DNA of 64,000 nt, from contig CAKTDC010000008.1 of assembly GCA_934541015.1 (NCBI GenBank), positions 1-64,000 on the forward strand. Reading direction: 5' to 3'. Positions 49,341 to 59,026 of the stretch are shown piece by piece. How positions within the stretch are numbered: position 1 is the stretch's first letter; every line of letters starts with the position of its first letter. Both the position numbers and the translations under genes were made by a program. The notes beneath the pieces were generated by a model. It saw nothing but the letters and a program-made list of their open reading frames with translations, was not told the origin of the DNA and ran no database searches. The stretch is from an uncultured Luteimonas sp. Lineage in GTDB: Bacteria > Pseudomonadota > Gammaproteobacteria > Xanthomonadales > Xanthomonadaceae.

Positions 49341-50212
49341 CCGCCGACAGCCCCCCGCCTTCCCTGCTCGTGGTCACCGGCATGTCCGGCGGCGGCAAGA
49401 CGGTCGCGCTCAACACGTTCGAGGACCTGGGCTTCTACTGCGTCGACAACCTGCCGGCCGAGCTGCTGCCGGAGTTCGTGCGTGCGGCCACCGCACCCGA
49501 GCGCGCGATCGAGCGCCTGGCGGTCGGCATCGACATGCGCAGCCGCGGCGACCTGGCCAGCCTGCCCGACTGGCTGTCGGCCGTGGGCGCGATGGGGGTG
49601 GATCCGAAGCTGGTGTTCTTCGACGCGCACGACGAGATCCTGCTCAAGCGCTACGCCGAGACCCGCCGCCGCCACCCGCTCAGCCACCTGGGCCTGTCGC
49701 TGTCGGACGCGATCGCGCTCGAGCGCCAGGCCATCAAGCCGCTGCTGTCGCTGGCCGACGTCAGCATCGACACCAGCGAGCTCAACGTGCACCAGCTGCG
49801 CCGCCGGGTGATCACCGAGCTGGGGCTGACGCTGGATTCGTCGCTGTCGCTGCTGTTCGAATCCTTCGCCTACCGCCGCGGCGTGCCAGCCGACGCCGAC
49901 TTCGTGTTCGACGCCCGGGCACTGCCCAATCCGCACTGGGACGCCCGCCTGCGGCCGCTGTCCGGGCGCGACACGACCGTGCGCGAGTATTTCGAGGCGC
50001 AGCCGGACGTGCAGGAGTACGTGGGCCAGGTTGCCGCCTTCCTCGACACCTGGCTGCCGCGGATGCAGTCGGACACGCGCAGCTACGTCACCGTCGCCTT
50101 CGGCTGCACCGGCGGCCGCCACCGCTCGGTGTACCTGGCCGAAAAGCTGGCCGAACATGTCCGCAGCCGCGGCTGGCGCGACGTGGCCATCTTCCACCGC
50201 CAGCTCGACTGA
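49337..50212 (+). CDS. rapZ: RNase adapter protein RapZ
   Basis: A 291-residue nucleotide-binding protein. Walker A is [15 protein letters not shown] (about residue 13) and the family's [16 protein letters not shown] and [20 protein letters not shown] follow. In enterobacteria it steers RNase E to the GlmZ sRNA and so tunes amino-sugar synthesis; in organisms without that sRNA its target is unclear. Translationally coupled to hprK. Confidence 0.93.
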   Translation: MTADSPPPSLLVVTGMSGGGKTVALNTFEDLGFYCVDNLPAELLPEFVRAATAPERAIERLAVGIDMRSRGDLASLPDWLSAVGAMGVDPKLVFFDAHDEILLKRYAETRRRHPLSHLGLSLSDAIALERQAIKPLLSLADVSIDTSELNVHQLRRRVITELGLTLDSSLSLLFESFAYRRGVPADADFVFDARALPNPHWDARLRPLSGRDTTVREYFEAQPDVQEYVGQVAAFLDTWLPRMQSDTRSYVTVAFGCTGGRHRSVYLAEKLAEHVRSRGWRDVAIFHRQLD

Positions 50213-50510
50213 GCGGCGCGGATCCTCGCAGCGGTGGCCCCCATCCCCCGCTGCGCGGGTTCTTCCCCCGCCGTGCGGGGGAAGAAAGAGCAGCCCGCCC
50301 CGTCGCTCCCGCCTCCCGCAAAGCGGAAGAAGACGCCCTTCGCACAAGGCGGAGCAGACCTCCTCCCGGCACAAGGCGGAGCAGATTCCCTCCCCCGCGT
50401 TCGCGGGGGAGGGTCGGGGTGGGGGTGCGTACCCGCGTCGAAGGTCCGGCGCGCCGCGCCAGAGCGGACGCCACGGGGTCGGCGTCCACCGCTTCCGGAC
50501 GGTCACCGCA
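50213..50510. repeat. Palindromic CCCCCGC/GCGGGGG repeat cluster
   Basis: The gap between rapZ and the EIIA gene holds repeated hairpin units (for example CCCCCGCCGTGCGGGGG near 50264-50280 and CCCCCGCGTTCGCGGGGG near 50393-50410) and two GGCGGAGCAGA repeats. No coding region is supported. Confidence 0.7.
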
Positions 50511-50528
50511 CTCTGTTAAGTTTGCGGC

Positions 50529-50921
50529 ATGGCCGTTGGCGTCCTCCTCATCACCCATGCCGGGATCGGCACCGCGCTCAAGGCGGCGGCGGCGGGCATG
50601 CTGCGCAACCTCCCGCTGCCGCTGGAGGCCTTCGAGGTGCCGTTCGAGGGCGATCCCGACACGCTGCTGCCGCAGGCCAGCGCCGCGATGCGCAAGGTCG
50701 ACGGCGGCGAGGGCGTGCTGATCCTGACCGACCTCTACGGCGCGACCCCGAGCAACCTGGCCGACCGCCTCTCGCGGCTGGGCACGCCTGCCCGGCGCGT
50801 GTCGGCGCTCAACCTGCCGATGCTGCTGCGGGTGATGAACTATGCTGAACTTCCGCTCGACGAGCTTCCGGCGATCGCCGCCGCCGGCGCCCGCAACGGC
50901 GTGATCCTGGACGACGCATGA
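50529..50921 (+). CDS. PTS EIIA component, mannose-type (stand-alone)
   Basis: A 130-residue EIIA-Man/Agu domain. The phosphorylated His is in LLITHAGIGTAL (about residue 10), with LILTDLYGATPSNLADRL conserved. No IIB, IIC or IID partner is visible, so it is likely a regulatory phosphate acceptor. It starts a PTS group with HPr (19-bp gap) and EI. Confidence 0.9.
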   Translation: MAVGVLLITHAGIGTALKAAAAGMLRNLPLPLEAFEVPFEGDPDTLLPQASAAMRKVDGGEGVLILTDLYGATPSNLADRLSRLGTPARRVSALNLPMLLRVMNYAELPLDELPAIAAAGARNGVILDDA

Positions 50922-50940
50922 CTTCCCCCGAGGCCCGAGG

Positions 50941-51210
50941 ATGATCGAACGCGAACTGCTCATCGCCAACAAGCTGGGCCTGCACGCGCGCGCGACCGCG
51001 AAGCTGGTGCAGCTGCTGTCGGGGTATCGCGTCAACGCCACGCTCACCGCCAAGGGCCGGGAAGTGAACGCCAAGAGCATCATGGGGGTGATGCTGCTCG
51101 CCGCCGGGCATGGCACCCGGGTGACGCTGCGCGTCGACGGCGAGGACGAGCAGGCGGCGATGGATGCCTGCGTCGCGCTGTTCGAGCGCAGGTTCGACGA
51201 GGGAGGCTGA
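50941..51210 (+). CDS. ptsH: Phosphocarrier protein HPr
   Basis: An 89-residue HPr. The phosphorylated histidine is in KLGLHARATAKLVQL and the regulatory serine in REVNAKSIMGVM, so it can be a target of the HPr kinase encoded upstream. The ribosome-binding site is GAGGCCCGAGG. Part of the EIIA-HPr-EI series. Confidence 0.94.
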   Translation: MIERELLIANKLGLHARATAKLVQLLSGYRVNATLTAKGREVNAKSIMGVMLLAAGHGTRVTLRVDGEDEQAAMDACVALFERRFDEGG

Positions 51211-51444
51211 GGCGTGCATGCCCCCGCATCCCGGCCCGCCGCGTTCCCGCCCGGCGCCACCCCGTGAGCCGATGCCCGCGGCCGTCACGGCCCGGCAAGG
51301 CACCCTCGCCGCTCCGGCGGCAGCGCTCCATTGCCAGCGGCCGGCCGCAGCCTCCGGCCCTTGCGGAACTCCCGCGATGACCGGCAGGCCCTGGTCCCGT
51401 TTGCGCGACGCCATCACCGGCGCGGCCCCTCCGGAAACCCGTCC

Positions 51445-53163
51445 ATGCGCAAGACCCTGACCGGCCACGGCGCGTCGCGCGGCAGCGCCCTGGGGCGCGC
51501 GCGCGTCCGCCAGCCGCATGTGCTGGAAGTGTCCGAGACCAGCATTTCCGCCGCCCAGGTGGAGCGCGAGCTGTCGCGCCTGCACGCCGCCATCGACGTG
51601 GTGCGCGCCGAGATGCGCAGCATGCGCGAGCAGCTGCATGGCGCGCTGGCGCACGAGGTCGGCGAGTTCCTCGACCTGCACGCCCTGCTGCTGGACGACC
51701 CGGAACTGCTGCAGGGCCTGGACGATCTGATCCGCAAGGGCCTGTACGGCGCCGACTACGCCCTGCGCCTGCAGCTCGACCGGCTGGCCTCGGTGTTCGA
51801 AGGCATGGACGACGCCTACTTCCGCAGCCGGATCGAGGACATCGACCATGTCATGGGCCGGGTCCACGCCGCGCTGCACCGGCGCGAGGCCGAGAAGAGC
51901 GGCGTGGCCGGCGAGATCCTGGTCGCCGACACCGTCGCGCCCGCGGAGCTGGCGCGCCTGCAGTCGCGCGGGGTGATGGCGGTGGTCACCGCCACCGGCA
52001 GCGCGCTCTCGCACAGCGCGATCCTGGCGCGCAGCCTGCATCTGCCGATGGTGGTCGGCGCGCCGCAGGCGCTGCACGCGATCAACGACGGCGACGTGCT
52101 GGTGGTGGACGGCAGCAGCGGCGAAATCGTGGTCGAGCCCAGCGCCGCCGACCTGCGCGCGCACCGCGCGCGGATCCGCGAGGAAAAGCGCGAGCGGCAG
52201 CAGCTCGGCCGCCTGCGCCGGGAGCCCTCGCGCACGCTCGACGGCGTCGACATCCTGCTCTACGCCAACGCCGAGTCGCGCGGGGATGTAGCCGAGGCGC
52301 ACGCGCTGGGTGCGGCCGGAGTGGGGCTGTACCGCACCGAGTTCCTGTTCCTGCAGCGCGATGCCCTGCCCGACGAGGAGGAGCAGTTCCGCGCCTACCG
52401 CGACCTGGTGATCGGCATGACCGGGCGCACCGTCACCATCCGCACGCTCGACATCGGCGCCGACAAGGCCGACGACACCGGCCTGGCCCTGGCCGACGAA
52501 CCCAACCCCGCGCTCGGGCTGCGCGGGATCCGTCTGTCGCTGGCCCAGCGGCCGCTGTTCGAGACCCAGCTGCGCGCGATCCTGCGCGCCTCCGGCTACG
52601 GCCCGGTGCGCATCCTGCTGCCGATGGTGACCATGCGCGAGGAGATCGTCGAGGTCGCCGCGCTGATCCGCACGCTGCGCCTGCAGCTGGAGCAGGAGGG
52701 CCACGAGATCGCCGCACAGGTGCCGCTGGGCGCGATGATCGAGGTCCCCGCCGCCGCCATCGCCCTGCCCGGCTATGTCGGCCTGGTCGACTTCGTCTCG
52801 ATCGGCACCAACGACCTCACCCAGTACCTGCTCGCCGCCGACCGCGGCAACGACGCCCTCGGCGAGCTCTACACCCCCCTGCATCCGGCGGTGCTGCGCC
52901 TGCTGCACTGGACCATCCGCACCGCCCGCGCCCGCGGCAAGCCGATCGCCATGTGCGGCGAAATGGCCGGCGACGCGACCTTCACCCCGCTGCTGCTGGC
53001 GCTCGGGCTGCAGGAGTTCAGCCTGCACCCGGGCACCCTGCTGGAAGTGCGCCGCGCGATCCGCGCCCACGACCTCTCCCGGCTGCGCAGCCGCACCCCC
53101 GCCCTCCTCCGCGCCCGCGACCGCGCCGCCATCGAACGCTGGCTGGCCAACGTCACCGCGTAG
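51445..53163 (+). CDS. ptsI: Phosphoenolpyruvate-protein phosphotransferase (Enzyme I)
   Basis: A 572-residue Enzyme I. The phosphorylated His lies in ATGSALSHSAILARS (about residue 188). The TIM-barrel PEP domain has GVGLYRTEFLF, TIRTLDIGADK, GLRGIRLSL, VDFVSIGTNDLTQYLLAADR (in parts) and the active-site Cys in AMCGEMAGD. ATG 51445 gives the normal length; the 234-bp gap after ptsH is long but no gene is seen in it. Confidence 0.95.
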   Translation: MRKTLTGHGASRGSALGRARVRQPHVLEVSETSISAAQVERELSRLHAAIDVVRAEMRSMREQLHGALAHEVGEFLDLHALLLDDPELLQGLDDLIRKGLYGADYALRLQLDRLASVFEGMDDAYFRSRIEDIDHVMGRVHAALHRREAEKSGVAGEILVADTVAPAELARLQSRGVMAVVTATGSALSHSAILARSLHLPMVVGAPQALHAINDGDVLVVDGSSGEIVVEPSAADLRAHRARIREEKRERQQLGRLRREPSRTLDGVDILLYANAESRGDVAEAHALGAAGVGLYRTEFLFLQRDALPDEEEQFRAYRDLVIGMTGRTVTIRTLDIGADKADDTGLALADEPNPALGLRGIRLSLAQRPLFETQLRAILRASGYGPVRILLPMVTMREEIVEVAALIRTLRLQLEQEGHEIAAQVPLGAMIEVPAAAIALPGYVGLVDFVSIGTNDLTQYLLAADRGNDALGELYTPLHPAVLRLLHWTIRTARARGKPIAMCGEMAGDATFTPLLLALGLQEFSLHPGTLLEVRRAIRAHDLSRLRSRTPALLRARDRAAIERWLANVTA

Positions 53164-53364
53164 CAGCGGCACCAGCCGCGACCGCGGACCCGATGACGCC
53201 CGGTCGTGCCGCCGCGCCGGCGGCTGGGCACACGCGGCCGCGGCTACCTGCAGCAGGCGGGGTGGGCAGATGCGCCGGGCGCGGCGATAATGCCGCGATG
53301 AACGCCTGACCTGCCGCGCCCGCCGTCGCGCGGCCCCACGCCGACCCAACCGGAGCCGCCGCGC

Positions 53365-54726
53365 ATGGCAGAGGCCGTCCGCCACGACAAGACCGCGCGC
53401 CAGCTGCGTCTGCTCTCCGACGCGCTCGACAGCGGCCGCCTCGGGCCGGTGCGGCGGATGGTCAACACCCTGGCCCCGGCCGAGATCGGCAACCTGCTCG
53501 AATCGCTGCCGCTCGACAAGCGCATGGTGGTGTGGGGCCTGGTCGACACCGAGGACGACGGCGAGGTGCTGGTCCACGTCGGCGACGAGGTGCGCGAGAG
53601 CCTGATCGCGGACATGGACCAGGACGAGCTGGTCGCCGCGGTCGAGGACCTCGACATCGACGACCTCGCCGACCTGGTCGAGGACCTGCCCGACGCGGTG
53701 ATCGACGCGCTGCTGCGCTCGATGGACCGCGAGAACCGCGAGCGCCTGGAGCAGGTGCTGTCCTATCCCGAGGACACCGCCGGCCGCCTGATGAACCCGG
53801 ACGTGGTGACGGTGCGCGCCGACACCACGGTCGACGTGGTGCTGCGCTTCCTGCGCCTGCGCGGCGAGCTGCCCGAGCACACCGACCACCTGTACGTGGT
53901 CGACCGCCGCCACCAGCTGATCGGCTGGGTCGCGCTGCAGGATCTGGTGACCCGCGAGCCGGGCACGCCGATCAACAAGCTGATCGACGACGAACTCGAG
54001 GCCCTGCACGTCGACACCTCGGCGCAGGAGGTCGCGCGCCGCTTCTCCGACAACGACTGGGTCTCGGCGCCGGTGGTCGACGACGGCAACGTGCTGCTCG
54101 GCCGCATCACCGTCGACGACGTGGTCGACATCATCCGCGAGCAGGCTGAACACCAGGCCCTCGGCGCGGCCGGCCTGGACGAGGACGAGGACCTGTTCTC
54201 CCCGATCCGGCGCGCCGTGCGTGGCCGCGCGGTATGGCTGGGCATCAACCTGCTCACCGCGTTCATGGCCTCGCTGGTGATCGGCCGCTTCGAAGCCACG
54301 ATCGAGCAGATCGTGGCCCTGGCGGTGCTGATGCCGATCGTCGCCGGCATCGGCGGCAACGCCGCGGTGCAGGTGCTGACGCTGATGGTCCGCGGCATCG
54401 CGCTGGGCCAGGTGGGCGCCAGCAACGCCCGCATCCTGCTGTGGAAGGAAATCCGCGTCGCCCTGATCAACGGCCTGCTGATCGGCGGCCTGGTCGGCGC
54501 GGTCGCGCTGCTGTGGTTCGGCTCGCTGTCGCTGTCGCTGGTGATCGCCGCCGCGCTGGTGATCAACTTCTGCTCGGCCGCCCTGGCCGGCGTGCTGCTG
54601 CCGCTGCTGCTCAAGCGCATGCGCATCGACCCGGCCGTCGCCGGCACCGTCGTCGTCACCGCCGTCACCGACGTGATGGGATTCTTCAGCTTCCTGGGCC
54701 TGGCGACCCTGGTGCTGATGCACTGA
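53365..54726 (+). CDS. mgtE: Magnesium transporter MgtE
   Basis: A 453-residue magnesium channel. The MgtE N-domain (about 30-130, LESLPLDKRMVVWGLVD), two CBS domains (about 140-265, AGRLMNPDVVTVRADTT; QEVARRFSDNDWVSAPV) and a C-terminal five-helix pore (about 290-453, with GIGGNAAVQVLTLMVRGIAL) are in order. The cytosolic domains sense magnesium and gate the pore. It lies 201 bp after ptsI and may be separately transcribed. Confidence 0.94.
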   Translation: MAEAVRHDKTARQLRLLSDALDSGRLGPVRRMVNTLAPAEIGNLLESLPLDKRMVVWGLVDTEDDGEVLVHVGDEVRESLIADMDQDELVAAVEDLDIDDLADLVEDLPDAVIDALLRSMDRENRERLEQVLSYPEDTAGRLMNPDVVTVRADTTVDVVLRFLRLRGELPEHTDHLYVVDRRHQLIGWVALQDLVTREPGTPINKLIDDELEALHVDTSAQEVARRFSDNDWVSAPVVDDGNVLLGRITVDDVVDIIREQAEHQALGAAGLDEDEDLFSPIRRAVRGRAVWLGINLLTAFMASLVIGRFEATIEQIVALAVLMPIVAGIGGNAAVQVLTLMVRGIALGQVGASNARILLWKEIRVALINGLLIGGLVGAVALLWFGSLSLSLVIAAALVINFCSAALAGVLLPLLLKRMRIDPAVAGTVVVTAVTDVMGFFSFLGLATLVLMH

Positions 54727-54752
54727 CCGATGATCCGTTCCGGAGCACGTCC

Positions 54753-55550
54753 ATGCGATTCCTGCCCGCGCTGCTGTTGCTGCTGATCCTGCCCGTGCTC
54801 TCCGGCTGCGCCTCCGCCCCGCTGCACCCCGCGACCGCTGCCTTCGTGGACCGCGAGGTCAGGGTCGATGGGGGCCTCCACCGCTATCAGGTGTTCGTGC
54901 CCGCGCGGGCAGCAACCACCGCCAGGCCACCCGTGATCGTGTTCCTGCACGGCTCGGGCGAGCGCGGCGATGACAACCGCAGGCAGGTTGCGGTCGGTCT
55001 GGGTCCGCACGTTCGCCGGCACATGGCCGATTTCCCCGCGATCGTCGTGTTCCCGCAGGCGCCGGATGGTAGCGAGTGGAGCGACAACACCGGGCTGGTG
55101 CTGGCGGCGCTGGATGCGGCGATCGCCGAATTCGACGGCGACGCCTCGCGCGTCTATCTCACCGGCATGTCGATGGGCGGCTACGGCACCTGGGAGCTTG
55201 CCGTGCGCGAGCCCGGCCGCTTCGCGGCGCTGGTGCCGGTGTGCGCAGGCGTCACCTCGCCCGGCGCGCGCCGCCCGACGCTGCGCGTCACCGCGGTCGA
55301 CGGCGCGAGCGATCCCTTCGCCGCCGTTGCCGGGCGGGTGAAAGACATCCCGGTGTGGATCTTCCACGGCGCGAAGGACGACCTGGTGCTGCCGGAGCAG
55401 TCGCGGCGCATGCACGCGGCGCTGCAAGCCGCCGGCGCCCGCGACCCGCGCTACACCGAGTTCCCCGACGCCAACCACAACAGCTGGGATCCGGCCTACT
55501 CGCACACGCCGGAGCTGTGGGAGTGGCTGTTCGCGCAAAGGCGGCGCTGA
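54753..55550 (+). CDS. Lipoprotein alpha/beta hydrolase (esterase-like)
   Basis: A 265-residue predicted lipoprotein (LLLLILPVLSGC lipobox) with an alpha/beta-hydrolase fold. FLHGSGERGDDN is the oxyanion region, TGMSMGGYGTWELA holds the nucleophile Ser (GxSxG), IFHGAKDDLVLPEQS the Asp, and PDANHNSWDPAY the His. This resembles the prolyl-oligopeptidase/phospholipase-type or feruloyl-esterase-like exported hydrolases. Substrate unknown. It follows mgtE by 26 bp. Confidence 0.85.
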   Translation: MRFLPALLLLLILPVLSGCASAPLHPATAAFVDREVRVDGGLHRYQVFVPARAATTARPPVIVFLHGSGERGDDNRRQVAVGLGPHVRRHMADFPAIVVFPQAPDGSEWSDNTGLVLAALDAAIAEFDGDASRVYLTGMSMGGYGTWELAVREPGRFAALVPVCAGVTSPGARRPTLRVTAVDGASDPFAAVAGRVKDIPVWIFHGAKDDLVLPEQSRRMHAALQAAGARDPRYTEFPDANHNSWDPAYSHTPELWEWLFAQRRR

Positions 55551-55720
55551 CGCTGCCGCCCCCATCCGGGGCCATGCGTGTGGCCTTGGGCGAAGGATCG
55601 GGGCGCATTCGCCGGAACCGGTGTCGTCCTCGCTGGCGAAGATCAGCGCAGCGCTGCGGCCAGCTTCACCAGCTTGACCACCGGCACGGCGCGGTTGCAG
55701 TTCACAAGCACAGGAAAAGC

Positions 55721-55825
55721 ACCCCCATCCCGGCCTTCCCCCGCAAGCGGGGGAAGGAGCAGAACCGGACCGTGGAGCGAGCGGCACAGCGCCCCGGCCT
55801 TTCCCCGCAAGCGGGAAGGAACAGA
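55721..55825. repeat. CCCCCGC/GCGGGGG hairpin repeats downstream of pyrB
   Basis: A unit at 55736-55756 (TTCCCCCGCAAGCGGGGGAA) and a weaker copy near 55801-55817 (TTTCCCCGCAAGCGGGAA) lie between the esterase and pyrB genes, which converge. They could end transcription but have no T tract. Confidence 0.6.
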
Positions 55826-55834
55826 CGGGTGCTC

Positions 55835-56776
55835 CTATGCGGGCCCGGCCAGCAGCGTCTCCAGCACCGCCATGCGCACCGCGACGCCGTTGGCGACCTG
55901 GGCGAGGACGCGCGACTGCGGGCCGTCGGCCACGGCGTCGTCGATCTCGACGCCGCGGTTCATCGGTCCCGGGTGCAGCACGACGGCATCGGGCGCGGCG
56001 CGGCGCAGGCGGGCTTCGCCGAGGCCGTAGTCGCGGTGGTAGTCGTCGAGCGATTCGACCAGGCCCTCCTCCATGCGCTCGCGCTGCAGGCGCAGCATCA
56101 TCACCGCGTCGACGCCTTCGAGCGCGGCGTCGAAATCGTGGGTGACCGTGCAGCCTGCCAGGGTGGCGGCGTCCGGCAGCAGGTTGGCCGGGCCGCAGAC
56201 GCGGATCTCGCCGGCGCCGAGGGTGCGCAGCGCGTGCAGGTCCGAGCGGGCGACGCGCGAGTGCTTCACATCGCCGACGATCAGGAAGCTGCGGCGCGAG
56301 AAATCCCCGCCGAAGGCCTGGCGCAGGGTCAGCATGTCGAGCAGGCCCTGGGTGGGATGGGCGCTGCGGCCGGCGCCGGCGTTGACCAGGACGGTGCCGG
56401 CGCTGGCCGCCGCGGCCAGTTCGTCGACTGCGCCGTCGCCCGAGTGGCGCACGACGAAGCCGCGCACGCCCATGGCCTCGATGTTCTTCAGGGTGTCGCG
56501 CGCGGTCTCGCCCTTGGTGGTCGACGAGGTGGCGGCGTCGAAGCCGAGCACGTCGGCGCCCAGCCGCTGCGCGGCGCGCTGGAAACTCAGGCGGGTGCGC
56601 GTGGACGGTTCGAAGAACAGGGTGCAGATCGCGGTGCCGGCGAGGGCATCGCGCGCGTCGGCGCCGTCGGCGAACTGCTGCGCACCCTCCAGCAGGGCCA
56701 GCAGCGCCGGCCGCGGCAGCCCGTCGAGGGTCAGCAGGTGGCGGAGCCGGCCCGCGGAATCGATCTGTCCGTTCAT
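55835..56776 (-). CDS. pyrB: Aspartate carbamoyltransferase catalytic subunit
   Basis: A 313-residue enzyme of pyrimidine synthesis. FFEPSTRTRLSF carries the carbamoyl-phosphate site, SSTTKGE follows, then HSGDG and AHPTQGLLDMLT, SRVARSD and HPGPMNRG. No pyrR is seen next to it, unlike in pseudomonads. It lies 116 bp downstream of ruvX on the same strand. Confidence 0.95.
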   Translation of the reverse strand: MNGQIDSAGRLRHLLTLDGLPRPALLALLEGAQQFADGADARDALAGTAICTLFFEPSTRTRLSFQRAAQRLGADVLGFDAATSSTTKGETARDTLKNIEAMGVRGFVVRHSGDGAVDELAAAASAGTVLVNAGAGRSAHPTQGLLDMLTLRQAFGGDFSRRSFLIVGDVKHSRVARSDLHALRTLGAGEIRVCGPANLLPDAATLAGCTVTHDFDAALEGVDAVMMLRLQRERMEEGLVESLDDYHRDYGLGEARLRRAAPDAVVLHPGPMNRGVEIDDAVADGPQSRVLAQVANGVAVRMAVLETLLAGPA

Positions 56777-56892
56777 GGGTGGCTATTGTCGCGGAAACGG
56801 GCTCCCTGCAGGAGCACCGCAGGGCGCGCCGGCGGCCGCCGGCGATGCTCCGGAACGTTCCGCCCGTGGATCCGGGACATCGCGGTCGCGCC

Positions 56893-57375
56893 TTACGGCG
56901 CTCCGGCAGGGAACACCGGGGTGGCGTCGGCAGGGGCGGCCAGCCAGCGCTCGATGATGACCGCGGCGGCGACGGCGTCGAGGGCGGCGGCGTCGCGGCG
57001 GCGGCGGCGGCCCTGGGCGCGATCGACCGCGAAGCGCTGCGCGGCCTCGATGGAGCTGGAACGCTCGTCCACCAGCACCGCAGGGCGGCCGTAGCGCCGC
57101 TGCAGCTCGCGGGCGAAGGCGTGGGCCCGCTGGCGGATCGGCTGGTCGCCGCCGTCCAGGGTCATCGGGTCGCCGACGATGAAGCCGCCGGGCCGCCATT
57201 CGCCGTGCAGGCGGTCGATGCTCGGCCAGTCGATCGTGTCCTTGTGCACATCCACCACCGCCAGCGCACGGGCGCCATGCCCGAAGGCGCTGCCGACGGC
57301 GACGCCGATGCGCCGCGCGCCCACGTCGAACCCCAGCACCGTCGCGTCCGGAGGGATGGTGCTGTCCCGGCTCAC
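56893..57375 (-). CDS. ruvX: Putative Holliday junction resolvase RuvX (YqgF)
   Basis: A 160-residue RNase H-fold protein of the YqgF/RuvX family: VLGFDVGARRIGVAVG with the first catalytic Asp, VVDERSSSIEAAQRF, and DAVAAAVIIERWL with the last Asp. It is also linked to pre-16S rRNA maturation. It begins with GTG overlapping the algH stop (GTGA), a conserved pair. The end of the protein is Pro/Ala-rich. Confidence 0.9.
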   Translation of the reverse strand: MSRDSTIPPDATVLGFDVGARRIGVAVGSAFGHGARALAVVDVHKDTIDWPSIDRLHGEWRPGGFIVGDPMTLDGGDQPIRQRAHAFARELQRRYGRPAVLVDERSSSIEAAQRFAVDRAQGRRRRRDAAALDAVAAAVIIERWLAAPADATPVFPAGAP

Positions 57376-57938
57376 GCGTGGCCGGCGTAGTCGGGAATCC
57401 AGCGCATGTCGACGCCCAGCTGGCCGGCTGCGGCCTGCCAGCGCAGGTCCAGCGGCAGCCCGAACAGCACCTCGGCGTCCACCGGCGCGGTCAGCCAGCT
57501 GTTTTCGGCCAGTTCGAACTCCAGCTGGCCCGCGCCCCATCCGGCGCAGCCCAGGGCGACCACGGCGCTGCCGGGCCCCTCGCCGGCGGCGATGGCCTCG
57601 AGGATGTCGCGCGAGGTGGTGACCGACAGGCCTTCGCCCACGGACAGGGTCGAATCCCAGGCGCGGCTGCCGTCGTGCAGCACGAAACCGCGCTCCTGGT
57701 GCACGGGACCGCCGGCCAGCACCTGCATCGACAGCAGGGCGCCATCGTCGGAATCGATGCCCATCTGCCGGAACACGTCGCCGAGGGTGTATTCGGACGG
57801 CCGGTTGACGACCACGCCCATGGCGCCGTCCGCATCGTGCTGGCAGATCAGCGCGACGGTGCGCGAGAAGTTCGGATCGGCCAGCGAAGGCAGCGCGATC
57901 AGCAGCTGGTTGGCGAGTGGCGTCGGCACGGTCGACAT
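57372..57938 (-). CDS. algH: YqgE/AlgH family protein
   Basis: A 188-residue protein of the UPF0301 family: NQLLIALPSLADPNFSRTVALICQHD near the start (in parts), NRPSEYTLGDVF, GGPVHQERGFVLH, and GCAGWGAGQLEFELAENSWL (in parts). The structure is known in other species; the function is not settled. It overlaps ruvX by 4 bp. Confidence 0.92.
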   Translation of the reverse strand: MSTVPTPLANQLLIALPSLADPNFSRTVALICQHDADGAMGVVVNRPSEYTLGDVFRQMGIDSDDGALLSMQVLAGGPVHQERGFVLHDGSRAWDSTLSVGEGLSVTTSRDILEAIAAGEGPGSAVVALGCAGWGAGQLEFELAENSWLTAPVDAEVLFGLPLDLRWQAAAGQLGVDMRWIPDYAGHA

Positions 57939-58217
57939 GGCCGCATTCTAGGCCGATCCGGCGGTTCGCGCAGGGCGCAGGCGCCGGCCGCCGCTTCCAC
58001 CGCCGGGGAACGCACCTGCTTTCCACGCGGCCGGGACCAGACGCGGCGGGTCATCTCGAGCGACCGCCTTGCGCTGCGCAGCCCCGGGGCGGAAGGGGGC
58101 CCCGAGCCTGCCGTGGCGAAAGCGGCGCGCTCCTGCAGACGCGGCCACCGCCGTCCCGGCCTCGCCGGGCCGGGATGGCGGATCATCCTCCGGGGAACCG
58201 CGGAGGCCGGGCGGAAC

Positions 58218-58844
<627 letters not shown>

Positions 58845-59026
58845 GCTCGGTCTCCGGTGCGGAATACGGGACGCCTATTGTGCCGCCTGCGATGTAAAAA
58901 CGGCATGCCCGCCGGGCAACCGTGCGTTCCACCGGCTTGCGCCTGATCCCCGACCGGCGCGCCGGCCGCAGCGGAAAGGGGCGCCTGCGCGCCCCTTCCC
59001 TGCATCGCGGCAAGCGGCGTTCCCGG

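Noticed and set aside
50809..54723. A 1304-codon minus-strand frame over ptsI and mgtE
   Set aside because: Antisense shadow of well-supported plus-strand genes; translation is rich in His/Gln/Arg with no domain.
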